A model generated the notes under the pieces. It was not told the DNA's origin, searched no databases, and saw only the letters and a list, made by a program, of their open reading frames with translations. From JAKVAV01 sp047633195 (GTDB lineage Bacteria > Bacteroidota > Bacteroidia > Flavobacteriales_D > Cryomorphaceae): a stretch of DNA of 64,000 nucleotides. The stretch lies in NCBI GenBank assembly GCA_047633195.1, contig JBLIEU010000001.1, positions 1 through 64,000 on the forward strand. Direction: 5' to 3'. Shown piece after piece: positions 26,230-34,628 of the stretch. The translations under genes and the position numbers were made by a program. How positions within the stretch are numbered: position 1 is the stretch's first letter; the number at the start of each line of letters is the position of its first letter.

Positions 26230-26871
26230 ATGGCACATTTAAGACTGGGCGACGTAGCCCCTGATTTTACCACTCAAAGCAGCGAAGGAACGATGAAGTT
26301 TCACGAATGGCTTGGAGATAGCTGGGGAATTCTTTTTTCTCATCCAGCGGACTACACTCCCGTCTGCACCACAGAATTAGGCACAGTAGCGAAGTACAAA
26401 CCTGAGTTTGATAAGCGAAGTGTTAAGGTGGTAGCATTGAGTGTAGATGGTGTAGAATCTCACAAAGGTTGGATTAAAGACATCAATGAAACCCAAGGTA
26501 CCGAAGTAAACTTTCCCATTATTGCAGATGAAGACAAGAAAGTTTCGGGACTTTACGACATGATCCACCCCAATGCTGACAACAACCTAACGGTTCGCTC
26601 AGTATTCATAATTGATCCTACGAAGAAAATAAAGCTGATCATAACCTATCCCGCCTCAACAGGAAGAAATTTTGACGAATTGCTTCGGGTGATTGACTCT
26701 CTTCAACTTACGGCCTACCACAAAGTAGCCACTCCTGCCAATTGGCAAAATGGCGACGACTGTGTGATTGTTCCCTCGGTGACTGATGAAGAAATACCAA
26801 AACTATTTCCGAAGGGTCACAAAACAATCAAGCCTTATTTGCGCATGACTCCGCAACCAAATTTGAACTAA
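26230..26871 (+). CDS. 1-Cys peroxiredoxin (Prx6-like)
   Basis: A 213-residue thiol peroxidase that reduces hydrogen peroxide and lipid hydroperoxides. The peroxidatic motif HPADYTPVCTTELG places the active cysteine near residue 47. The long C-terminal part (NGDDCVIVPSVTDEE...YLRMTPQPN) is characteristic of the Prx6/AhpC-TSA-type family and is absent from short peroxiredoxins. A second Cys in NGDDCV exists, but I cannot say whether it resolves the active site. The gene is monocistronic, with a bidirectional terminator after it. Confidence 0.93.
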   Translation: MAHLRLGDVAPDFTTQSSEGTMKFHEWLGDSWGILFSHPADYTPVCTTELGTVAKYKPEFDKRSVKVVALSVDGVESHKGWIKDINETQGTEVNFPIIADEDKKVSGLYDMIHPNADNNLTVRSVFIIDPTKKIKLIITYPASTGRNFDELLRVIDSLQLTAYHKVATPANWQNGDDCVIVPSVTDEEIPKLFPKGHKTIKPYLRMTPQPNLN

Positions 26872-26872
26872 A

Positions 26873-26902
26873 AAGAAGCCCCGATCACATCGGGGCTTTT
26901 TA
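26873..26902. terminator. Bidirectional terminator between peroxiredoxin and hemN
   Basis: A 10-bp stem (26876-26885 with 26889-26898) with a three-base loop. It has A's before and T's after, and is shared by the convergent peroxiredoxin and hemN genes. Confidence 0.85.
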
Positions 26903-26929
26903 TTCTTCTCATTCAGAATTCTAAGAGAT

Positions 26930-28288
26930 TTACACTCCCATTGAATACTTCTGAGTTGCTCTAGTTTTCCCTTGATAATCCTTGTCAAAAGCAGCACAAA
27001 TATTTCTTACGAAAAGCTTCCCGAGCTCAGTAAGTTCTACATTGTCAAAGGTCCTTTTAATCAACCCGTCTTCCTCAGCTTCATCGAGCTTTTGCAGACA
27101 TTTCCTCATATACGATTGCTCCAATTCGGGCGCAAAAGCCCAAGAAGTCTCGTGCTTGCAAGTGAGGTTTAAGATATGCCCTCTTATTACTGATTCCATC
27201 TCGTCGAGCAAATGGCCCTTAACGATGGGTAGTTCTCCTCCTTGAACTTGTTTAATATATCCTTCGACAGATTTTGCGTTTTGAGCGAAAGCCGTCCCAA
27301 TATCGCTGATGGAACTGACCCCAAGACCAATTAAAAAATCGGTTCTCAGATCGGTATATCCCATAAAATTACGGTGCATTGTACCGTTCTCGTAAGCCTT
27401 GTACAAAGAATCTTGTGGCAACGCAAAATGGTCGAATCCAATAGGCACATATCCCGCTTCCATCAATCGCTCACGACCTTTCACAAAAAGGTTGAGTTTC
27501 TCTTCACCTTGAGGCAAATCATTTTCTTCGTATGCTCGCTGGCCAGGTCGTTTCCACGGAACATGCGCATAACTGTAAAAAGCAATTCTGTCGGGTCTCA
27601 ATCGAATGACTTGATCAACAGCATTCATTACCCCTAACTCTGTTTGGAAGGGCAGACCATAAACCAAATCGAAGTTCACCGAGCGGTAGTTCAATTTTCT
27701 CGCTTGTGTGGTAACCCTTTCCACATCCTCAGGCGTTTGCCGGCGATTGATAGCTTCTTGGACCTTCGGGTCAAAATCTTGAACCCCGAGACTCAATCGA
27801 TCAAATCCTAAGGAAGCTAAGACCGAAAGATGTTCTTCAGTCGTATTTGCGGGATGCGCTTCAAAGCTAAAGGAGGCGTCTTCCGTTATTTCGGCTTTCG
27901 CCAAAATGGCTTCGATCAGTCTTTTCAGTTCAGACGGAGCAAAGAAAGTGGGCGTGCCGCCACCGAGATGGATTTCTCGAACCTTTGGCTTATCGCCAAA
28001 AACCTCGATATACAGCGTCCATTCTGTAATTAGTGCGTCTATATAAGGAGCCTCCACGGCATGGTTGACGGTTATTCGGGTATTGCAGCCACAATAAGTG
28101 CATAGGCTTTCACAATATGGTAGGTGAATGTATAGGGCCAAGCCTTCTTCATTGGCTTTCGCGAAATCGCGCTTTACCAAATCGAGGTACGCACTTTTAC
28201 TAAATGCGTCTGCATTCCAGTTCGGCACGGTAGGATAGCTGGTGTAACGCGGAACCGCAATATTGTATTTTTCAATGAGTCGCTGCAT
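26930..28288 (-). CDS. hemN: Oxygen-independent coproporphyrinogen III oxidase
   Basis: A 452-residue radical-SAM enzyme that decarboxylates coproporphyrinogen III without oxygen, giving protoporphyrinogen for haem. The iron-sulfur motif is CESLCTYCGC (CxxxCxxC); the GGGTPTFF segment and the C-terminal HemN domain follow. It is last in the cbb3 operon and its ATG (28286-28288) overlaps the SafE-like stop as TGATG; an in-frame TTG three bases upstream is less likely. Placing an anaerobic haem gene in the oxidase operon supports a low-oxygen role for the whole unit. Confidence 0.94.
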   Translation of the reverse strand: MQRLIEKYNIAVPRYTSYPTVPNWNADAFSKSAYLDLVKRDFAKANEEGLALYIHLPYCESLCTYCGCNTRITVNHAVEAPYIDALITEWTLYIEVFGDKPKVREIHLGGGTPTFFAPSELKRLIEAILAKAEITEDASFSFEAHPANTTEEHLSVLASLGFDRLSLGVQDFDPKVQEAINRRQTPEDVERVTTQARKLNYRSVNFDLVYGLPFQTELGVMNAVDQVIRLRPDRIAFYSYAHVPWKRPGQRAYEENDLPQGEEKLNLFVKGRERLMEAGYVPIGFDHFALPQDSLYKAYENGTMHRNFMGYTDLRTDFLIGLGVSSISDIGTAFAQNAKSVEGYIKQVQGGELPIVKGHLLDEMESVIRGHILNLTCKHETSWAFAPELEQSYMRKCLQKLDEAEEDGLIKRTFDNVELTELGKLFVRNICAAFDKDYQGKTRATQKYSMGV

Positions 28289-28980
28289 CAATTACAAGCG
28301 TTAGTAGTTTCGATGGTTGTTCCCAATTCAGGACTTACATATGGAATCCCGAGGCCCAATCCACGCAGAATAAATAGTAGTGCTACCATTGTGGCGAGCA
28401 CGGGTGCCAACTTTCGAAATTTGGCTTTGAACATGCTCCCAAACTTTCTACCAGAAAAGGCTAGAATGAGCAAAGCAGGTGCGGTTCCAAGTCCGAACAA
28501 AGCCATAAAGGCAGCCCCTTCGATGGGGTCATAACTTACCAATGCTCCGGCAAGGGCTAGGTAAACAAAACCACAAGGCAAGAGCCCATTGAAAAATCCC
28601 AAAGCAAGCAACGCTCCTGGACGTTTGGTCTTAAGCCGCTTAGCCATAAATCCCGTCACCTTTGACTGAAGTCTCGTAAGTCCGCCACCCATTCCATTGA
28701 AGAGTTTTGGCAACCAAATAAATGCCACCATAAAGAGGCCTACCGCTAGAGACAGCCCTTGCTGAATTCCCGCGAGATTGAGGCCATAGCCCATCGTCCC
28801 GAAAAGAAATCCCAGCATAGCGTAGGAAGAAATTCGACCGAAGTGGTAGAGGAAATAATTCCCAAATTGAGAAGCGGACGATCCATTGCCGACAGGTATA
28901 GCCATGGCGATGGGCCCACACATGCCAACGCAGTGTAAACTTCCTGCAAAACCCAAACCCAATGCTGGCAGTAGAATCAT
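28288..28980 (-). CDS. SafE/TauE-like membrane protein of the cbb3 cluster
   Basis: A 230-residue membrane protein with about six helices, beginning ALGLGFAGSLHCVGMCGPIAMA. The CVGMCGP motif is seen in the cbb3-linked SafE/UreH-like (DsbD-like) proteins. In Bacteroidota it usually follows ccoGH and is suspected of helping oxidase metal or haem loading, but the substrate is not known. It overlaps fixH by 4 bp and hemN by 1 bp. Confidence 0.83.
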   Translation of the reverse strand: MILLPALGLGFAGSLHCVGMCGPIAMAIPVGNGSSASQFGNYFLYHFGRISSYAMLGFLFGTMGYGLNLAGIQQGLSLAVGLFMVAFIWLPKLFNGMGGGLTRLQSKVTGFMAKRLKTKRPGALLALGFFNGLLPCGFVYLALAGALVSYDPIEGAAFMALFGLGTAPALLILAFSGRKFGSMFKAKFRKLAPVLATMVALLFILRGLGLGIPYVSPELGTTIETTNACN

Positions 28981-29411
28981 AGTACCAATTCTTGTTCTTT
29001 GTAAAAGGATTTTCCTTCGAGTTCAAAACTGACTTGAACCTTGTAGCGACCGTGCTTTCCTTCTGAAGAAATTTCCATCTCGCTCGAATTGGTATCCAAA
29101 ACAATTGGATGGGTTTCGTCCATCTTTTCGTTGTCGGGCTTGTAAAACTTCACTTCACCCGATACTGTTTTGGACTCTGCCAATCGGTTGAAAAGCAGTT
29201 TTAACTTTCCGCCAACCATTTTGACCTCGACGTCAAAATCGGCTTGAGCCAAATTCGCTCCAGCGTCAATTTTACCTTGGTAGGCGAGCTCTCTCGCGTA
29301 GTAGTCTTCCGTCACCAGCTCATGGTCGTAGGTAGTACTTAGTACGAGCATCCCGATCATAAAAGCAGCAAATAAGCTGTAAACCAATGCAATTTTATGT
29401 CCCCAATTCAT
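28977..29411 (-). CDS. ccoH: FixH-family protein
   Basis: A 144-residue protein with one N-terminal membrane helix (IALVYSLFAAFMIGMLVLS) and a beta-rich periplasmic domain. The helix and the YYARELAYQGKID segment are characteristic of FixH/CcoH, an assembly factor of cbb3 oxidase. It is translated from an ATG 10 bases after ccoG and its stop overlaps the next gene by 4 bp. Confidence 0.87.
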   Translation of the reverse strand: MNWGHKIALVYSLFAAFMIGMLVLSTTYDHELVTEDYYARELAYQGKIDAGANLAQADFDVEVKMVGGKLKLLFNRLAESKTVSGEVKFYKPDNEKMDETHPIVLDTNSSEMEISSEGKHGRYKVQVSFELEGKSFYKEQELVL

Positions 29412-29421
29412 AATTCTAAAT

Positions 29422-30831
29422 TTAAAGTGGTCCCATTATTTTCATCTTAATCTTCTCCAGCAACTCTCCGTTTTGATCGTAGATCGCCACCTTCGTCTCT
29501 GACTTCCCTTTGTCAAATAGATCTGGATTAGCACTTAAGAAAAAGGCTCCTTCGGCTACTTCTTGCATTGCAACGCTCGGCGCATCTCCGATCATATTGA
29601 TACTATATCCTTCTTCCAATGGTTCAATCGTCAACTCAATATCAAAGTTGGTTTTGTTGATGATCTTATAACTGTATAGGTTGCTGATTGTACCGTCATC
29701 ATTCTTTTGGAATAGCATTCCAGGTGTGCGAAGAATGATCGCTTCAACTTCGGTACGGGTGACCAAAAGCGTCACCACTACTGCCACCAAAACGGCTAAC
29801 ACAGCTGTGTAAGCCTTAGCCCTAGTAGAAAACGTGAAAGGTTTTCCTGTGCTGATTTGATCTTCACTGGTGTAGCGTATTAAGCCTTTCGGCAAATTAA
29901 CCGCTTCCATCATCTCGTCACAAGCGTCGATACAGGCCGTGCAGTTGATGCACTCTAGCTGTGTTCCGTTTCTAATATCAATACCGGTAGGGCATACGTG
30001 CACACAGTGACCACAATCAATACAATCTCCTTTACCGGCGTCGCTTCGTTCTTCGTTCTTTCTAATCTTTCCACGCGTTTCTCCACGGCTGTAATCATAG
30101 GCTACGACTACAGATTGGCGATCGAGCATGGCTCCTTGGAGTCTTCCGTAAGGGCAAACCGCTATGCAGACTTGCTCTCTGAAAAAGGCGAAAACGCCAT
30201 AAAAAACTCCTGAAAAAACGGTAATCGCAGCCAGTCCACCAATGTGGGCTCCGAACGGCTCGGTGACAATCTCAAGCAGGGCATCGCTCCCAATGATGTA
30301 GGCCAAAAAGGTGTTGGCAATCAAAAATGAGATGGCAAAGAAAATGACATGCTTCAGGACTCGTTTTCTAACTTTCTCTTTGGTCCACCCCGACTTCTTG
30401 AGCCGCATTTGCTCTTTCCAAGTTCCATCGATGGCGTACTCAATTTTCCTAAAAACATGCTCCATGAAAATTGTTTGCGGACAAACCCAGCCACAAAACA
30501 ATCGGCCATAAACCACAGTAAAGAGCGTAACGAAGATGACCAATGTGATCATCGCCAAAACGAAAAGGTGAAAATCTTGTGGCCAGAATATTTGTCCGAG
30601 GATGATGAACTTTCTTTCGAGCAAATTGAATTGCAGGAGCGGCTGACCGCTTATTCTAACAAATGGAGCCAGGAATAAAAACGCCAGCAAGATATAGCTG
30701 ACCCATGTTCTCCATTTTGTAAAGTAACCCGCGGGCTTTTTGGGAAAGAGCCATTTTCTCTTTCCCGATTCATCGATAGTAGACATACTATCTCTGAAAC
30801 TATCCTCTTGATATACCTTCTCAACTTCCAT
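29422..30831 (-). CDS. ccoG: cbb3 oxidase assembly protein CcoG
   Basis: A 469-residue membrane protein with two 4Fe-4S clusters, needed to assemble cbb3 oxidase and linked in other bacteria to Cu(II) reduction. There are about five helices, the first cluster-like segment GWVCPQTIFMEHVFRK, an FREQVCIAVCPYGRLQGAML segment, then the ferredoxin part CIDCGHCVHVCPTG and CINCTACIDAC. A periplasmic Ig-like C-terminal region ends the protein. Its start overlaps the ccoP stop (TAATG). Confidence 0.94.
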   Translation of the reverse strand: MEVEKVYQEDSFRDSMSTIDESGKRKWLFPKKPAGYFTKWRTWVSYILLAFLFLAPFVRISGQPLLQFNLLERKFIILGQIFWPQDFHLFVLAMITLVIFVTLFTVVYGRLFCGWVCPQTIFMEHVFRKIEYAIDGTWKEQMRLKKSGWTKEKVRKRVLKHVIFFAISFLIANTFLAYIIGSDALLEIVTEPFGAHIGGLAAITVFSGVFYGVFAFFREQVCIAVCPYGRLQGAMLDRQSVVVAYDYSRGETRGKIRKNEERSDAGKGDCIDCGHCVHVCPTGIDIRNGTQLECINCTACIDACDEMMEAVNLPKGLIRYTSEDQISTGKPFTFSTRAKAYTAVLAVLVAVVVTLLVTRTEVEAIILRTPGMLFQKNDDGTISNLYSYKIINKTNFDIELTIEPLEEGYSINMIGDAPSVAMQEVAEGAFFLSANPDLFDKGKSETKVAIYDQNGELLEKIKMKIMGPL

Positions 30832-32018
30832 TAAAGGGCCGCAGTTTGTGCGTCTTCTTCACTTGTTTCTTCTTCAACTTCCGGACTCTCCTGACCAGTA
30901 GAATCTGCAGGAGCAGCGCTCTCGCCTGGCTCAGTCCATAATTCTCCTTGTGGGTCCTTTGGAGCCGCGGCAGTAGTTCCTTCAAGGGTTTTGATATAAC
31001 TCGACACTTGAGCCATTTCAATAGGTCTCAGTTGAGATTCCCATGAAATCATCCCTTTTGTCGGAACGCCATATTTGACCGTTTTGAAGATATCCTGGAT
31101 TGAACCTCCGTGGATCCAATAGGCATCAGTAAAGTTTGGACCTACTCCGCCACCACCATCGGCAGCGTGGCACACTTGGCATTTTTCAACGAAGATTCCT
31201 TTCCCCGCTTTCAAGTCTGAAGCAGCGGCAAGCATCACTACACTATTTTCGTCTACCAAATTTTTGGCTGCAGCCAAATAAGCCTCGTGAGCTTCTTCGG
31301 CTTCTTGAACCTCTGCCAAGTACTCTTCCTCTTGGGTGAGTCCATATGGTAAAACCTCGTAGTAAATCAGGTATACAAAAGCGAAAGCAATGGTGGCATA
31401 GAACATCCATACCCACCAAGGTGGAAGATTGTTGTCCAACTCGCGAATACCATCGTATTCGTGATCCATCATTATCTCGTGCTCTCTTTCCAATGGAATG
31501 GCGTCGGTAAGTGCGTGCATCACTTTGCTAGGCTCTTCTGCCGCTGCCTCCTCAGGTGCCTTCTCTAATTCAGGCATCAGCATGGCCACTGTACTCTTGA
31601 GCAAACGAGTCATGTACAAGAATGCCATTAGCAGCACGATATTGACCGCGAGTAGCAGCATTGTGTTTGCATCTTGAAAGAATTCAGGGAAAGCAGGCGG
31701 TGCAGTTCGAGCTGCTGCTTCCTGTGCGTTTACGATTGCAGCCAAACCTATAAAACCCACTAAAAGCACCACTGTTTTTGTTGCAGAGCTGTCCTTCAGT
31801 TTGTTTAGCTTGACGAAATAATCGGTATTTCCAGTAAGTCGCTTGATGATACTACCGAGGCTAACGATTGCGATTAGCTGAATAATAGCGATGACTGCGA
31901 GGGCCATATTCGGTCCTTCCATCAAACTTGAAAACCCTGAATCGGCTTCGGCGGCAGCCATCGGCAATGAAGTCAAAAGTACCGCTGCGACCATCCACAC
32001 ATTCTTTTTCTTAATCAT
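30831..32018 (-). CDS. ccoP: cbb3 oxidase subunit III, mono-haem CcoP
   Basis: The membrane-bound c-type cytochrome that feeds electrons to the oxidase. In 395 residues there is one CxxCH site, CQVCH at 280-284, with a possible axial Met in GMISW. Proteobacterial CcoP has two haems. The N-terminus has several helices, including a signal-like first helix, then an alanine/glutamate-rich spacer near 150-180 and the CcoP-type helix (WMFYATIAFAFVYLIYYEV). The C-terminus is acidic and low complexity. It overlaps ccoQ by 8 bp and ccoG by 1 bp. Confidence 0.93.
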   Translation of the reverse strand: MIKKKNVWMVAAVLLTSLPMAAAEADSGFSSLMEGPNMALAVIAIIQLIAIVSLGSIIKRLTGNTDYFVKLNKLKDSSATKTVVLLVGFIGLAAIVNAQEAAARTAPPAFPEFFQDANTMLLLAVNIVLLMAFLYMTRLLKSTVAMLMPELEKAPEEAAAEEPSKVMHALTDAIPLEREHEIMMDHEYDGIRELDNNLPPWWVWMFYATIAFAFVYLIYYEVLPYGLTQEEEYLAEVQEAEEAHEAYLAAAKNLVDENSVVMLAAASDLKAGKGIFVEKCQVCHAADGGGGVGPNFTDAYWIHGGSIQDIFKTVKYGVPTKGMISWESQLRPIEMAQVSSYIKTLEGTTAAAPKDPQGELWTEPGESAAPADSTGQESPEVEEETSEEDAQTAAL

Positions 32019-32217
32019 TGGAGTTCAATTTTGATGTTGATACGTTTTCGTCTGATTCAAAGGGAAGTGCTCCCATCGATTCTATGTGAGACTTGCTCAT
32101 GCGCTTCACGTAGATCAATAGGCCAATGAAGAAGGTGAAGAAAATCAAGAAGGAAATGATGGGGAAAATCTCTATTCCCACAATCGTATCCATGGTATGT
32201 TTTATGAATTTCAACAT
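32011..32217 (-). CDS. ccoQ: cbb3 oxidase small subunit CcoQ
   Basis: A 68-residue protein with one helix (IFPIISFLIFFTFFIGLLIYV) and a hydrophilic tail. Location between ccoNO and ccoP and size fit CcoQ, which stabilises the oxidase. It starts 2 bases after ccoNO and overlaps ccoP by 8 bp. Confidence 0.82.
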   Translation of the reverse strand: MLKFIKHTMDTIVGIEIFPIISFLIFFTFFIGLLIYVKRMSKSHIESMGALPFESDENVSTSKLNSND

Positions 32218-32219
32218 GA

Positions 32220-34355
32220 TTATTGTTTTTCAGCGGTTTGTGATTCGTCTGCCATTGAGATATCGGTACCCAGCCTTTGCAGATAAGCGATCAGTGCAAT
32301 CAATTCCGTATTCGGATCTGCTTCTATCTCATCACCTCGAAGACTTTCAACGATCTGCATTTGTTGTGCGCGCACGTCACCATTTGCGATAAGCTCGTAG
32401 CCTTCAGCGTAAGGAACTCCTAGTGTTCTCATGGCATTGATTTTCGCCACAGTACTCGATGTATCCACATCATGATCGAGCAAAAAGCCATATACAGGCA
32501 TGATGGAATTGGGCGACATTCTTTCGGGCTCAATCATGTGATTGTAATGCCATGAATCGGGGTACTTCCCTCCTACTCGGTGCAGGTCTGGCCCAGTTCG
32601 TTTCGATCCCCACAAGTGAGGGTGATCGTAGACAAATTCTCCCGCTTTGGAATACTCACCGTAGCGTTCCGTCTCGTGTCTGAATGGTCGTATCATTTGC
32701 GAATGGCAGTTGTTACAACCTTCTTGGATGTAGACATCTCTACCATGCAGTTCGAGTGGCGTGTATGGTTTCACTGAAGAGATTGTCGGAATATTGGATT
32801 TTACGAGGAAAGTTGGAATCATCTCGATAGCTCCTCCAATTAAGATAACGATAAGAGAAAGAACCAACAGCTTAATCGGCTTGCGCTCAATCTTACGGTG
32901 CCAGTGCTCGGTGCTATTGCTGTATTCTTTTTCAAGTGCTGGAGCTTCAGCCGCTTCTTCTTTCTGGAAGCTACCTTGCTTGATGGTAGCCCTAAGGTTG
33001 AAAATCATTACAATAGTACCCGTCAAATAAAGCGTTCCACCAATTGCTCTCATGAAGTACATAGGCAAAATCTGTGTTACCGTTTCCAAGAAGTTACCGT
33101 AAACCAAGAACCCGTCTTTGCTGAATTCTTGCCACATAGCCCATTGAGTAAAACCAGCCCAATAAAGTGGTAGTGCATAGAACACGATACCCAAAGTTCC
33201 GAGCCAGAAGTGAACATTGGCCAATTTGATCGAGTGCAATTTCGTTTGCCACATCTTTGGCACCAGCCAGTAAAGCATACCGAAAGTGAGGAATCCATTC
33301 CATCCCAAACCACCGACGTGAACGTGAGCAATAGTCCAGTCGGTAAAGTGACTGATGGCGTTAATGCTTTTAATGGAGAGCAGCGGCCCTTCGAAGGTGG
33401 ACATACCATAAGCGGTTACGGCCACAACCATAAATTTCAATACTGGATTTTCTCTCACCTTATCCCAAGCACCTCTCAATGTGAGCAGTCCGTTGAGCAT
33501 ACCACCCCAGCTTGGAGCGATCAACATGATGGAGAAAACCGTTCCTAAGCTCTGCGCCCAATCGGGGAGTGACGTGTAGAGTAAATGGTGAGGCCCGGCC
33601 CAGATGTAAAGAAATATTAAGGCCCAGAAGTGAATGATGGACAGGCGGTAAGAGTAGACAGGTCGATTTGCAGCTTTAGGAATGAAGTAATACATCAATC
33701 CCAGATAAGGAGTAGTTAAGAAGAAAGCTACAGCATTGTGACCGTACCACCATTGCACTAGGGCATCCTGCACTCCTGCATACCAAGAGTAGGATTTCAT
33801 GAAAGAGATCGGAAGTTCGAATGAGTTAACAATATGCAAAACCGCCACAGTAACGAATGTGGCGATGTAAAACCAGATGGCAACGTAAAGGTGTCTCTCG
33901 CGACGCTTGATGATGGTCATCATCATGTTCAATCCGAAAACAACCCAGATCAATGCAATGGCAATATCAATTGGCCATTCGAGCTCTGCGTATTCCTTTG
34001 AAGTGGTAAATCCCAAAGGTAGACTGATGGCCGCGGAAACGATGATGAGCTGCCAACCCCAGAAGTTGATTTTGGAAAGTTTATCACTCCACATTCTGTT
34101 TTTCAGCAATCGCTGTAGTGAATAGTAAACACCGGTAAAAATCCCGTTACCTACAAATGCGAAAATGATGGCATTGGTGTGCAGTGGCCGAATCCTACCG
34201 AAAGTAGTGTACTCAATTCCCATCGACAGACTAGGGTATACCAAAGAAAAAGCGGCGTATAAGCCGACCAGCATACCTACTACTCCCCAAAGGATGGTGG
34301 CGTAGGCAAAGAGCTTAACGATCTGATTATCGTAGTAAAACTTTTCAAGCTTCAT
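32220..34355 (-). CDS. ccoNO: Fused cbb3 oxidase subunits I and II (CcoN-CcoO)
   Basis: A 711-residue fusion. Residues 1-470 are the CcoN haem-copper core of about 12 helices, including HTNAIIFAFVGNG (low-spin haem His), GHNAVAFFLTTPYLG (Cu-B His), PHHLLYTSLPDW (Cu-B pair) and DWTIAHVHVGGLGWNGF (haem ligands). After a helix near residue 500 comes a CcoO-type mono-haem cytochrome c domain with GCNNCH (haem cysteines 547 and 550, His 551) and an axial Met in NSIMPVY. Fused CcoNO is known from Bacteroidota. It is the catalytic heart of the cluster. Confidence 0.96.
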   Translation of the reverse strand: MKLEKFYYDNQIVKLFAYATILWGVVGMLVGLYAAFSLVYPSLSMGIEYTTFGRIRPLHTNAIIFAFVGNGIFTGVYYSLQRLLKNRMWSDKLSKINFWGWQLIIVSAAISLPLGFTTSKEYAELEWPIDIAIALIWVVFGLNMMMTIIKRRERHLYVAIWFYIATFVTVAVLHIVNSFELPISFMKSYSWYAGVQDALVQWWYGHNAVAFFLTTPYLGLMYYFIPKAANRPVYSYRLSIIHFWALIFLYIWAGPHHLLYTSLPDWAQSLGTVFSIMLIAPSWGGMLNGLLTLRGAWDKVRENPVLKFMVVAVTAYGMSTFEGPLLSIKSINAISHFTDWTIAHVHVGGLGWNGFLTFGMLYWLVPKMWQTKLHSIKLANVHFWLGTLGIVFYALPLYWAGFTQWAMWQEFSKDGFLVYGNFLETVTQILPMYFMRAIGGTLYLTGTIVMIFNLRATIKQGSFQKEEAAEAPALEKEYSNSTEHWHRKIERKPIKLLVLSLIVILIGGAIEMIPTFLVKSNIPTISSVKPYTPLELHGRDVYIQEGCNNCHSQMIRPFRHETERYGEYSKAGEFVYDHPHLWGSKRTGPDLHRVGGKYPDSWHYNHMIEPERMSPNSIMPVYGFLLDHDVDTSSTVAKINAMRTLGVPYAEGYELIANGDVRAQQMQIVESLRGDEIEADPNTELIALIAYLQRLGTDISMADESQTAEKQ

Positions 34356-34363
34356 ATCTCGTC

Positions 34364-34537
34364 TTAATTTGAAGTATTATCGTTTGATTCTTTTTTTGTC
34401 TCTGAGTCGAAGAGCATCCGTACCGAAGGGGTAAAGTCATCTTCGTATTGCTTGGATTTAACTGCCCAGAGAAAGGAGATCAAAAAGATGATTGCCACTG
34501 CCAAGCTTATTCCGATGAGTAAAAAGAGGGCTTCCAT
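34364..34537 (-). CDS. ccoS: cbb3 oxidase maturation protein CcoS
   Basis: A 57-residue protein with one helix (LFLLIGISLAVAIIFLISFLWAV) and the CcoS motif KSKQYEDDFTPSVRMLFD. CcoS helps insert cofactors, particularly copper and haem, into CcoN. The ATG at 34537 gives the standard size; an upstream extension of the open frame is unlikely. It lies 91 bases after ccoI and 8 bases before ccoNO. Confidence 0.9.
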   Translation of the reverse strand: MEALFLLIGISLAVAIIFLISFLWAVKSKQYEDDFTPSVRMLFDSETKKESNDNTSN

Positions 34538-34608
34538 GCTGACTGTTTTTGGGTCGATACAAATAAAGTGCATCCAACCTGCGATTTTTATGATGCACGT
34601 CATATGCA

Positions 34609-34628
34609 AAACTGACTTTTATCAGTTT
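34609..34628. promoter_or_regulatory. Candidate Fnr-type operator upstream of ccoS
   Basis: A perfect inverted repeat, AAACTGA-CTTTTA-TCAGTTT, which has the TGA-N6-TCA geometry of Crp/Fnr sites. It lies directly after the ccoI stop and 72 bases before ccoS, in the only real gap of the operon. An internal promoter controlled by the nearby regulator is possible. A weak intrinsic hairpin is the main alternative, as the stem is A/T-rich and some T's follow. Confidence 0.45.
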
